Shown piece by piece: positions 1-6,545 of a DNA stretch of 7,012 bases. Every line of letters starts with the position of its first letter. Within the stretch, counting starts at the first letter, position 1. The position numbers were made by a program, and so were the translations under genes. The stretch is from CAYSXS01 sp043817345 (GTDB lineage: Bacteria; Patescibacteriota; Patescibacteriia; UBA2196), in NCBI GenBank assembly GCA_043817345.1, contig JBDRGZ010000004.1, positions 1 through 7,012 on the forward strand, read 5' to 3'. The notes below the pieces were generated by a model. It did no database searches. It was not told the origin of the DNA and was given only the letters and a program-made list of their open reading frames with translations.

Positions 1-869
1 TTAATAAAATTAAAAAATTTGGAACAGACAGTTTGGCTTATGGAAAAAAGAAAGCAATTCGTGCCACCAAGACAGGACTTGGTACAACAAAAGTTGTTAG
101 AAGAGGTTTAGCTACTGCAGCTCCAAATACACTATTTGGCAGAGTAGCTCAGGATAGAATTAACAAAGAAAGGGATGCTAAGGTTGCAAAGAGGTTAAAT
201 AGACTTAAAAAATTTGGAGCTAGTGATGAAACTTTTGAATATTTAAATAAAAAACATCAAGATAAACTGACTAAACCTAAAGATAAAGATGTTTTAGCTA
301 GGAAGGCAAGTATTAGAGGTCGTTTACAGGCAGAAAATCCTAAATTAAGCGAAGAAGAATTAAACAACAGAATAGAGGGTGAATATGCAAATAATCCAGT
401 TAAAACAAAATATACTCAAAAACTAGAAAAAGAAAAGAAAAAGATTGACGATTATAACAAGGAAAAAGGTATTGATATGGATATTAAAGATGTGGAGAAA
501 AAAGCTAAGATGAAAATGAAAGGGGGAATGGTGCATCCATTCATGCGTCGTTCTACTTTTATTTCAGAAGTTGCTGATAAATATGGTGTAGCTAAAGCTT
601 CTGATAAAAACACTAAGATGTGGAAAGCCGCTTACAAAAAAGCTAAAGAAGAAAATCCCGATGTAAGTGATGAGGATAAATTGAGAGATATAGCATTTGG
701 TATACTTGCTGATATGCAATATGGAGACATAACAGCAAAATATAAAAAATCTTCAGAGAATAAATCTAAAGGGACAGAAAAAGTTAAATCAAAAGAATCT
801 AGCAGTTCATCAATTATCACAGAAAATTTAAATCAAGAATTTACAAACGCAAAGAAAGAAAAAGAATAA
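1..869 (+). CDS. C-terminal part of a large protein, possibly the tail of a VirB6/TrbL-like T4SS channel protein (5' truncated)
   Basis: The frame is open to the left edge (first complete codon at 3) and ends at TAA 867-869, leaving 288 visible residues. A TTG at 33 has no ribosome binding site, so the true start lies outside the window. The visible part has no membrane helix. It begins with a basic, Gly/Ala/Thr-rich segment (KKAIRATKTGLGTTKVVRRG) and continues as a Lys/Glu-rich, mostly helical, probably partly coiled-coil stretch. A more compact segment follows, from about MVHPFMRRSTF to DMQYGDITAKY, and then a low-complexity Lys/Ser tail with a run of five serines. In T4SS clusters with PrgI and VirB4, the large polytopic VirB6/TrbL-type protein often has such a hydrophilic tail on the cytoplasmic side. 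That assignment rests on context and composition, because the membrane part is not visible. It could instead be an unrelated cluster-specific protein. Confidence 0.6.
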   Translation, partial: NKIKKFGTDSLAYGKKKAIRATKTGLGTTKVVRRGLATAAPNTLFGRVAQDRINKERDAKVAKRLNRLKKFGASDETFEYLNKKHQDKLTKPKDKDVLARKASIRGRLQAENPKLSEEELNNRIEGEYANNPVKTKYTQKLEKEKKKIDDYNKEKGIDMDIKDVEKKAKMKMKGGMVHPFMRRSTFISEVADKYGVAKASDKNTKMWKAAYKKAKEENPDVSDEDKLRDIAFGILADMQYGDITAKYKKSSENKSKGTEKVKSKESSSSSIITENLNQEFTNAKKEKE

Positions 870-899
870 AAATACACAAAATAAAAGCAGAATTATAAC

Positions 900-1799
900 A
901 TGAAAATAAGTGTATACAATTTATATATCTACGAAGAACTAAAGAAAGCTTTAGACATGCTTGGTGTTGTTTTAAAAAAAGGCTCAATGTCAGAATCAGA
1001 TGTTCGTCTTGAATTTTTTAAAACAGAACAGGCTAGAAAAGCTTATCAAAAAGGAATAGAAAAATATTATGATGATCTAGAGGATTTAATTGAAGATGAT
1101 TTTCCAGAAAAAGCAGAATTTGATGAAATCACACAAGGTGATTTAGAAGACATACCAAGAGTATTAACTCCTAAAGAAATGCAGATTGAATTTGAAGGAA
1201 CAGAGAGATATATAAATGACAATAAAGATGTTTTTCAAAATACAGAGTTTTTGAAATCAAGTGAAATTGGTGCATCTGTTGAATCTAAGATATTGGATAG
1301 AAGCGAAGAACAAAAAACAGGATTAGAAGTTGAATATGAAAAATATATTAATTCATCTCTTTTCCAAAACGCAAGTAATGCAGCAGAAGAATTTGAGTCT
1401 AAAATTTCTCAAAACGTGACAGAATTTAAAAATACATTTTATCAAGCTATCAACGCTAATGATGAAGTTAAGGTAATAGGGATGTTAATGAACATATTTC
1501 AAACAGGAGTTAAAAAATTCTTTACAGATGATAAAAGATATGAAGATTTTTTAAATAACTTTTTAAGTAAAAAAGATCCTAAAGAATTAGAAGCTTTTAA
1601 ACAGGATAAAGTAAATGAAAAATATGTCATCCTTTTCCTTAGATTGATTTTAGAAAAGAAATTAAAATTTGATGAAGATAAGTCAGCTATGATAGGGGAA
1701 AGTTTAGGCTCTTTGGCTATTAGGGCAGGGGAGCAGGAATTTTTAGATATAGCGTATGGAGATGAAGCTTTAGGTAAATTTATGTGGAAAGGTCTTTAG
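900..1799 (+). CDS. Soluble acidic helical protein of unknown function in the T4SS cluster
   Basis: This is a complete frame of 299 residues. ATG 900 is the first possible start, since an in-frame TAA lies at 882-884. It follows the previous stop by 30 bases, and the A-rich spacer shows no Shine-Dalgarno site. I do not recognise the family. There is no signal peptide, membrane segment or catalytic motif. Residues 1-60 look helical (YEELKKALDMLGVVLKK) and 60-85 form a strongly acidic patch. Residues 140-220 are amphipathic helix, and 240-299 are a more hydrophobic helical end (YVILFLRLILEKK, SLAIRAGEQEFLDIAYGD). Its position between a probable channel-protein tail and the PrgI-TraC-VirB4 block, on the same strand with tight spacing, suggests a cytoplasmic accessory or regulatory part of the same machine. 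That is inference only. The stop is TAG. Confidence 0.8.
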   Translation: MKISVYNLYIYEELKKALDMLGVVLKKGSMSESDVRLEFFKTEQARKAYQKGIEKYYDDLEDLIEDDFPEKAEFDEITQGDLEDIPRVLTPKEMQIEFEGTERYINDNKDVFQNTEFLKSSEIGASVESKILDRSEEQKTGLEVEYEKYINSSLFQNASNAAEEFESKISQNVTEFKNTFYQAINANDEVKVIGMLMNIFQTGVKKFFTDDKRYEDFLNNFLSKKDPKELEAFKQDKVNEKYVILFLRLILEKKLKFDEDKSAMIGESLGSLAIRAGEQEFLDIAYGDEALGKFMWKGL

Positions 1800-1817
1800 G
1801 GAATTATATTAATTAAC

Positions 1818-1942
1818 CTAATTGCTCTAATTATACTAAATAAATCCTAATGTTTAATAACCAATACCCAAAAAATATTTTTTATTTAATTTATTTGGAT
1901 TTGGTTATTATTTAGAATAATTAGTATAATTAGAGCAATTAG
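1818..1942. repeat. Nested AT-rich inverted repeat filling the intergenic gap
   Basis: The outer arms 1818-1838 and 1922-1942 are perfect reverse complements over 21 bases (core GCTCTAATTATACTA / TAGTATAATTAGAGC). The inner arms 1855-1864 (TAATAACCAA) and 1901-1910 (TTGGTTATTA) pair perfectly over 10 bases, with an AT-rich tip between them. A further five pairs (1811-1815 with 1945-1949) extend the base after two mismatches. The element begins 18 bases after the upstream TAG and ends 14 bases before the downstream ATG. It could fold as a long cruciform or RNA hairpin. No run of U directly follows a GC-rich stem, so it is not a standard intrinsic terminator. It is unrelated in sequence to the other three repeats in the window. 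Confidence 0.9.
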
Positions 1943-1956
1943 AATAATTTTATATT

Positions 1957-3168
1957 ATGTTTTCAGATAATAACAAAATATTAGTTAAAGATAAAAGCGG
2001 GCAGTTTAAGACTGTCAGTTTAAGTGATGACCCTGTTAAATCTTCTGCTAAAGCAGAATTTCATAGGGCAAGTAAAAAACAAACAATACCACAAAAGCCT
2101 GTTATTAAACAAGATGATGCAGTACAAGTAGAACCTGTACAACAAATTAAACCTGTTACGGAAGAAAAAAAACAAGTTGAACAACCTGTAGAGCCTGTTG
2201 TTGAAAAACAAGAACATGTTAAAAAAGAATCTAAGGTTCCTTCTTTCTATTTCAATGTATCAGATGAAGAAGAGGTTGCTCAATTTAAGAATAAAGATAA
2301 TGAAGATGTCCGTCAGAAAAAAGAAGATATGTTAAAGCTTGAGGCACAAAGGTTTATGCAAATGATACCTAAGGACCTATTACCAGAGCAACAGAAAAAA
2401 TTTGAAAAAATATTAATATCATATTTACGAGGAGTTAGAACAGAATTAGAAGTTGGAGAAATATTAGTTCGTGACTCTATGAAAGGTGGGTTCGGTTTTG
2501 AAAGAGAAGAAGTCAGGAAGTTTATTAAAAATCTTAAGAACAAAAAGATATTTTTTGAAGGATTAACTTTGGAAAAGATTAAAGAATTAAAAAAAGTTGA
2601 TAATGTAAAAAAACAAGAACCTAAAGTAGAAGCAAAAGAGATTGTTAAGGAGGAAATAAAGGAAAGAGAACCAGTTGTAGAACAAAAAGTTGAAAAACAA
2701 GAAGAAGCAGTTCAAGATATTTTAGCAAAAATGGATAAAAACGAGGCACCTAAAGTTCAAGAAATAGTTTCTCCACAGCTAAAACAACCAAAACATGTTA
2801 AAATAGATAGACCAGTCCAACCAATACAAAAACCTTCTTTTAATGTACAACAAAAAAAGACACAAGGTCCTGTAGAAGAATTATTAAACCTTACTTTAGA
2901 AGAATTTAGAAATTTTGGTTCAAACCCTAAAGAAAGAGTTAATAAAATATATGAAAAGATTAATTTATTAGAAGAGGAATCCATAGACAAGAAAACACAA
3001 GGTATTTCTTCTTGGAAAAATTCTGCTGTATATAAAGAATATGTAAAGGCTGGTGAAGAAAGTTTATCTAAAGGCGTTTCAATAGAGGAAGCTGTTGATA
3101 AAAATGGTAAAATATCTATAGATGAATTTAATGCTATTGCAGATTTAAATGAACAGTTGAATTATTAA
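1957..3168 (+). CDS. Multi-segment, partly disordered protein of unknown function with a degenerate EF-hand-like C-terminus
   Basis: The product has 403 residues. ATG 1957 starts 14 bases after a palindrome and has no Shine-Dalgarno site. I do not recognise a named family. Residues 1-94 are low complexity, rich in Pro, Val, Lys, Gln and Glu with VEP/VEQ-type repeats, and are probably disordered. Residues 95-215 look folded and helical (FYFNVSDEEEVAQF, then LPEQQKKFEKILISYLRGVRTELEVGEILVRDS). Residues 216-302 are a second charged Pro/Val/Lys/Glu linker. Residues 303-403 form a compact helical module (VEELLNLTLEEFRNFG, KIYEKINLLEEESIDKKTQGISSWKNS) ending with DKNGKISIDEF at 381-391. That last motif resembles an EF-hand loop with two residues missing. 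There is no signal peptide or membrane helix, so it is probably cytoplasmic. The linker-domain-linker-domain layout and its place just before PrgI suggest an adaptor or scaffold for the T4SS. This is inference. Confidence 0.8.
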   Translation: MFSDNNKILVKDKSGQFKTVSLSDDPVKSSAKAEFHRASKKQTIPQKPVIKQDDAVQVEPVQQIKPVTEEKKQVEQPVEPVVEKQEHVKKESKVPSFYFNVSDEEEVAQFKNKDNEDVRQKKEDMLKLEAQRFMQMIPKDLLPEQQKKFEKILISYLRGVRTELEVGEILVRDSMKGGFGFEREEVRKFIKNLKNKKIFFEGLTLEKIKELKKVDNVKKQEPKVEAKEIVKEEIKEREPVVEQKVEKQEEAVQDILAKMDKNEAPKVQEIVSPQLKQPKHVKIDRPVQPIQKPSFNVQQKKTQGPVEELLNLTLEEFRNFGSNPKERVNKIYEKINLLEEESIDKKTQGISSWKNSAVYKEYVKAGEESLSKGVSIEEAVDKNGKISIDEFNAIADLNEQLNY

Positions 3169-3179
3169 AAATTAAGAAT

Positions 3180-3271
3180 GTCATCCTGAACGGAGCGATA
3201 GCGTAGTGAAGGATCTGATTTAAAAACAAGATCCTTCGCTTAAAACAACTCTAAAAGTCGCTCAGGATGAC
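3180..3271. repeat. Mosaic palindromic repeat (GTCATCCTGA...GGATCT type), copy 1
   Basis: Outer arms GTCATCCTGAACG (3180-3192) and CGCTCAGGATGAC (3259-3271) are complementary apart from one A-C mismatch. Inner arms GAAGGATCT (3208-3216) and AGATCCTTC (3229-3237) pair perfectly around a 12-base AT-rich spacer. Each arm therefore has constant ends, GTCATCCTGA and GAAGGATCT, around a variable middle, and the two arms face each other. The element lies 11 bases after the preceding stop and ends exactly 15 bases before the PrgI-family ATG. It is visibly richer in G+C than the surrounding sequence. From memory, GTCATCCTGAGCG...GAAGGATCT repeats are widespread intergenic elements in several bacterial groups. 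No transposase is present, so any movement would have to be driven from elsewhere. Confidence 0.93.
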
Positions 3272-3286
3272 TACCATTTAACAAAT

Positions 3287-3730
3287 ATGGGACAACGTTT
3301 TGTAGTACCACAATTTATTGAAGAAGAGAATAAGATATTCGGACCTGTTACTGTCCGCCAGTTCATAATCTCCATGATTGTAGTAGTAACTGAAGTAATA
3401 ATCTTTGGTATTGCTGGTGTCTCGGCTTTTTTTCTAGCAACAATGATTTTTTTTGGTATTCCTGGTTTAGTGATTGCTTTTGTTAAGGTTAATGGGCAAC
3501 CATTTCATACATTTCTTTTAAATATAATTCAGTCAACATTTAAAAAACCACAATTAAGAGTTTGGAATAAAGATGTATCAATTGATGAACTAAAGTTAGA
3601 AATTGAAAAAAATCGTTTAGCTAGTAAAGTTAAAATAAAATCAAAAATTAAAAAAGATAAATTAACATCTTCTAGATTAGCAGAGCTATCTTTAATTGTT
3701 GATACGGGCGGAATGTATAAAGGAGATTAA
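3287..3730 (+). CDS. PrgI-family (VirB3-like) inner-membrane T4SS protein
   Basis: The 147-residue protein opens with the family's typical N-terminus (MGQRFVVPQFIEEENKIFGP, then VTVRQF). Two adjacent hydrophobic helices follow at about residues 25-45 and 47-66, joined by a short turn (GVS). A loop VKVNGQPFHTF and the conserved-looking FKKPQLRVW (85-93) come next, then a Lys/Glu-rich tail. PrgI-family proteins, named from the conjugative plasmid pCF10, are small VirB3-like membrane subunits that work with VirB4 at the cytoplasmic membrane. The tail of about 55 residues past the tryptophan is charged, presumably cytoplasmic, and may contact the ATPase proteins encoded next. ATG 3287 lies 15 bases after a palindrome and lacks a Shine-Dalgarno site. 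Its last codons contain the ribosome binding site of the next gene, and the two genes are only 4 bases apart, so they are very likely co-translated. Confidence 0.9.
   Translation: MGQRFVVPQFIEEENKIFGPVTVRQFIISMIVVVTEVIIFGIAGVSAFFLATMIFFGIPGLVIAFVKVNGQPFHTFLLNIIQSTFKKPQLRVWNKDVSIDELKLEIEKNRLASKVKIKSKIKKDKLTSSRLAELSLIVDTGGMYKGD
3719..3725 (+). promoter_or_regulatory. Shine-Dalgarno site of the TraC-like gene
   Basis: AAAGGAG ends 9 bases before ATG 3735 and lies inside the last codons of the PrgI-family gene. It is the only strong purine-rich ribosome binding site seen before any start in the window. It decides the start of the downstream gene against a TTG at 3696, which lies inside the upstream gene and would add 13 residues without a proper site. 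Confidence 0.85.
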
Positions 3731-3734
3731 AAAT

Positions 3735-4418
3735 ATGAAAAATAGTAAAAAAATTCAAAAAAAGCGTAAAATGGCTTCAACCCAAAAGCATTTAGAAATT
3801 GCTGAGATTAAAGAGAATACTTTAATTATGAGAGATGGCTCAATAAGAGTTATACTTTTAGCATCTTCAGTTAATTTTTCTTTAAAATCAACAGAAGAGC
3901 AAGAAGCTATTATTGGAGAATATGTAAGCTTTTTAAATTTTTTAGACTTTCCTTTACAGATTGTTATTCAATCAAGAAAATTAAATATTCATAAATATTT
4001 AGAGGAAATTCGTAAAAAAGAAAAAGCACAAACTAATGAGTTATTAAGAATGCAAACAGCAGAATATATTCAATATGTCAATGAATTAGTTGAATTGGGC
4101 GAAATTATGTCAAAACGTTTCTATATTGTAATCCCATATACTCCTGGGGGTGAAGAAAAAGAAAATTTCTTTGCACGTTTAGGTAAGGCTTTTGCTCCAA
4201 TTACAGCTATACGTATGCGAGATAAAGTATTTCAAGAATATAGGAAAAAGATTCAGAAAAGAATTGATAGGGTTGCGGGTAGTTTACAAGGAATGGGGGT
4301 TTTTGTAGTTGAGCTTGATACACAAAGTTTAGTCGAACTTTTCTATAACACATATAATTTAGAGATATATAATCAACAAAAATTAACAGATTTAGATAAT
4401 GTTCAAGTAGAGGATTAG
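3735..4418 (+). CDS. TraC-like / VirB4 N-terminal-domain protein without ATPase motifs
   Basis: ATG 3735 is chosen for its Shine-Dalgarno site and gives 227 residues. After a basic leader (1-18) comes the pattern typical of the N-terminal domain of VirB4/TraC/TrsE-type ATPases: IKENTLIMRDGSIRVILLASSVNFSLKS (about 25-52), then EEQEAIIGEYVSFLNFLDFPLQIVIQSRKL (54-83). A helical segment (100-125) and a strand RFYIVIPYT (128-136) follow. Near the end, VFVVELDTQSLVELFYNTYNLE (189-210) recalls the ELxYxxYNP stretch that closes that domain in full VirB4 proteins. Walker A and B are absent, so it cannot hydrolyse ATP alone. Together with the next gene (628 residues) the total is about 855, close to an ordinary one-piece VirB4/TraC. 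It probably acts as a separately encoded docking half that joins VirB4 to the membrane parts. It is nearly fused to PrgI at the operon level. The TAG stop lies within the first unit of a tandem repeat. Confidence 0.85.
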   Translation: MKNSKKIQKKRKMASTQKHLEIAEIKENTLIMRDGSIRVILLASSVNFSLKSTEEQEAIIGEYVSFLNFLDFPLQIVIQSRKLNIHKYLEEIRKKEKAQTNELLRMQTAEYIQYVNELVELGEIMSKRFYIVIPYTPGGEEKENFFARLGKAFAPITAIRMRDKVFQEYRKKIQKRIDRVAGSLQGMGVFVVELDTQSLVELFYNTYNLEIYNQQKLTDLDNVQVED

Positions 4419-4496
4419 GTGGTTAGGTGGTTAGGTGGTTAGGTGGTTAGGGTATTAGTATTATAACCACCTAAAACTCTAAAACCTAACCACCTA
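4415..4496. repeat. TTAGGTGG tandem repeat with complementary downstream arms
   Basis: Four exact copies of TTAGGTGG run from 4415 to 4446, followed by a partial fifth (TTAGGG, 4447-4452). Two complementary blocks follow: TAACCACCTAA (4464-4474), which pairs with 4439-4449, and ACCTAACCACCTA (4484-4496), which pairs with 4416-4428 over 13 bases. The whole can fold into a two-tier hairpin, and the tandem copies allow register shifts. The TAG stop of the TraC-like gene is part of the first unit. The last arm ends 5 bases before the VirB4 ATG. An eight-base tandem array invites slippage, so copy number may vary between strains. Confidence 0.92.
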
Positions 4497-4501
4497 GTAC
4501 T

Positions 4502-6388
4502 ATGTTTGAAAAAAACAAAAAAGAACAAAAAATTAAAGATGCTCCACTTGAAGTAACTCAGCAAGAAGAAATGCAAGCAGAGGTTAAGAAGGAAGAAACA
4601 GAAAAAGAGATACTACAAGCAGAAAAAGCCTATCGCGAAGGTGCTACTTCGGTTATTGATTTAATTGCACCATCAGCTATTAAAGTTACACCAGATCATT
4701 TGAGAGTAGGTAGTAAGTGGGTTAGAACAATTTTTGTAACTACGTATCCTAGATATATTGATGTGGGCTGGTTTGAACCTGTAGTAGATTTTTCAGCCAC
4801 CCTAGATATTAGTATGTATTTTTATCCAATGGATGTGAAGATAATTTTAAAACAGTTAAGAAATAAAGTAGGTGTTTTAGAGGCTCAATTATCTGGAGAT
4901 GCAGAAAAAGGAGCTCCTCGTGATCCACAAACAGAAACAGCTTTACGAGATATCGAAGAATTGCGTGATGATTTAACTCGTGGTGTAGAACATTTTTTCC
5001 ATTTTGGTTTGTATGTCACGATGTATGCAGATAGTCGTAAAGACTTAGATCTTTTAACAGAAAAGATAGAATCATTGATTGGTACACGAATGGTATATAC
5101 TCGCAGAGCTTTATGGCAATCAGAACAGGGTTTTAATTCAACTTTACCTCAAGCCACAGACCAGATTGCAGTTGGATTTAATATGCAAACCTCACCATGT
5201 GCATCATCTTTTCCATTTGTTTCCAGTGAATTAAGTTCTGATTCAGGAGTTCTTTATGGCATTAATCGTCACAATAATTCTTTAGTGCTATTTGATCGTT
5301 TTAGTTTACAAAACGCAAATTCAGTAGTATTTGCTACTGCTGGTGCAGGGAAGAGTTATGCAATCAAGTTAGAAATTTTGCGTAGCATGATGACTGGTAC
5401 TGATGTTATGGTAATTGATCCAGAAAAAGAATATCAATATTTATCAGATGCAGTTGGTGGAACATATGTAAATATATCTTTAAATTCAGATTCAAAGATT
5501 AATCCATTTGATTTACCTAAACCAGAGGATGATGGGTCTGCTAGTACTGCTGATATTATTCGTTCGGCTGTTATTACATTAAAGGGGTTGTTACGTATTA
5601 TGATCGGAAAAGTTTCACATGCAGAAGATTCTGTTTTAGATAGAGCATTACTTGAAACTTATGCTAAAAAAGATATTACCCCAGATACTGATTTAAAAAG
5701 TTCTGGAATTGATTTTCCTTTAATGTCAGATTTACAAGAAGTTTTACGTAGTATGGAAGGTGGAGATGAGTTGGCTCAGAAGTTAGATAAATATACTAAT
5801 GGTACATTTGCTGGGTTATTAAACTATCCAACCAATGTGGATGTTAATAATCAGTTAGTTGTTTTTAGTGTTAGAGATTTAGAAGATGAATTAAGGCCAA
5901 TGGCTATTTATACTGTTATTAACTATATCTGGAATAAAGTTAGATCAAAATTAAAAAAGAGAATACTAGTTATTGATGAGGCTTGGTGGTTAATGCAACA
6001 CGAAGATTCAGCTAAGTTTATCTTTGCTTTAGCAAAGAGATGTAGAAAATATTATCTTGGATTAACAACAATTACACAAGATGTGAATGATTTCTTAACA
6101 TCACCTTATGGTCAAGCCATTTTAACTAATTCAGCTTTGCAACTCTTAATGAAACAATCACCAGCAGCAATTGATTTAGTTTCAGATACTTTCCGTTTAA
6201 CACAAGGTGAAAGATATCTATTATTAGAATCAGGAGTAGGGGAAGGTATTTTCTTTGCTGGCTCTAAACATGCAGCTATTAAAGTTGTTGCTTCGTATAC
6301 TGAAGATCAAATAATTACATCTGATCCACGTCAAATTTTAGAAATTGAAGAAGCTAAGAAAGAGTTTGATGAAGCAGTAGAAAATTAA
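4502..6388 (+). CDS. virB4: VirB4-family T4SS ATPase
   Basis: The product has 628 residues. ATG 4502 is the first start after an in-frame TAA at 4487-4489 and has no Shine-Dalgarno site. VirB4 ATPases power pilus assembly and substrate transfer from the cytoplasmic face of the inner membrane. Residues 1-45 are charged and probably disordered. Residues 48-270 are a VirB4-type N-terminal region (VIDLIAPSAIKV, VRTIFVTTYPRYIDVGWFEP). The ATPase domain runs from about 270 to 600. Walker A is ATAGAGKS (278-285), with Ala in place of the usual first Gly. The conserved VIDPEKEY is at 304-311 and INPFDL at 333-338. Walker B is RILVIDEAWWLM (487-498), with catalytic Asp492/Glu493, and TTITQDVNDF (522-531) is the sensor-like motif. 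The rest of the N-terminal domain is probably supplied by the preceding TraC-like protein. No frameshift or truncation is visible. A VirD4/TraG coupling protein is less likely, given the PrgI neighbour and the WW after Walker B. Confidence 0.95.
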   Translation: MFEKNKKEQKIKDAPLEVTQQEEMQAEVKKEETEKEILQAEKAYREGATSVIDLIAPSAIKVTPDHLRVGSKWVRTIFVTTYPRYIDVGWFEPVVDFSATLDISMYFYPMDVKIILKQLRNKVGVLEAQLSGDAEKGAPRDPQTETALRDIEELRDDLTRGVEHFFHFGLYVTMYADSRKDLDLLTEKIESLIGTRMVYTRRALWQSEQGFNSTLPQATDQIAVGFNMQTSPCASSFPFVSSELSSDSGVLYGINRHNNSLVLFDRFSLQNANSVVFATAGAGKSYAIKLEILRSMMTGTDVMVIDPEKEYQYLSDAVGGTYVNISLNSDSKINPFDLPKPEDDGSASTADIIRSAVITLKGLLRIMIGKVSHAEDSVLDRALLETYAKKDITPDTDLKSSGIDFPLMSDLQEVLRSMEGGDELAQKLDKYTNGTFAGLLNYPTNVDVNNQLVVFSVRDLEDELRPMAIYTVINYIWNKVRSKLKKRILVIDEAWWLMQHEDSAKFIFALAKRCRKYYLGLTTITQDVNDFLTSPYGQAILTNSALQLLMKQSPAAIDLVSDTFRLTQGERYLLLESGVGEGIFFAGSKHAAIKVVASYTEDQIITSDPRQILEIEEAKKEFDEAVEN

Positions 6389-6400
6389 AGCTTTAAAGTT

Positions 6401-6545
6401 GTCATCCTGAGCGACCTCTAGAGTTGCTATGAGCCGAAGGATCTAGAAATTTGCAAACAATATTTAGTGCTAAAATAAAATTTATCTTGCAAGTTACCAG
6501 ATCTTTCGACTCGTCGCCCTGGCGGGACTCCTCGCTCAAGATGAC
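6401..6545. repeat. Mosaic palindromic repeat (GTCATCCTGA...GGATCT type), copy 2
   Basis: Outer arms GTCATCCTGAGCG (6401-6413) and CGCTCAAGATGAC (6533-6545) pair apart from one mismatch. Inner arms GAGCCGAAGGATCT (6431-6444) and AGATCTTTCGACTC (6499-6512) pair with one mismatch and one G-T wobble. The 54-base spacer holds a third weak stem (AATTTGCAA 6448-6456 with TTGCAAGTT 6487-6495). The element starts 12 bases after the VirB4 stop and ends exactly 15 bases before the next ATG, the same distance as copy 1. Its right arm contains a GC-rich insert absent from copy 1. Its left arm, read in reverse complement, closely matches the right arm of copy 1. Confidence 0.93.

Noticed and set aside
33..35. 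TTG 33 as the real start of the first gene
   Set aside because: There is no ribosome binding site and the same frame is open to the window edge, so this is a truncated longer gene.
632..2990. Antisense open frames at 632-820, 2020-2217, 2313-2543 and 2757-2990
   Set aside because: They lie wholly inside well-supported + strand genes. Their Phe/Leu/Ser-rich translations are what antisense of Lys/Glu-rich coding sequence gives.
3427..3454. T7 and T8 homopolymers in the PrgI-family gene as a phase-variation switch
   Set aside because: They encode the Phe-rich membrane helix in an AT-rich genome. The frame is intact and nothing else points to switching.
3696..3734. Earlier TTG start for the TraC-like protein
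   Set aside because: It lies inside the PrgI-family gene without a suitable ribosome binding site, while ATG 3735 has AAAGGAG at 9 bases.
4415..4501. Phase-variable fusion of the TraC-like protein to VirB4 through the TTAGGTGG array
   Set aside because: The TAG stop is in the first unit, before any copy-number change can act. Reading on in that frame meets another TAG at 4440-4442, and the VirB4 frame has TAA at 4487-4489.
1818..6545. CRISPR array or intrinsic terminators
   Set aside because: There is no regular repeat-spacer series, and the hairpins lack a GC-rich stem followed directly by a U tract.
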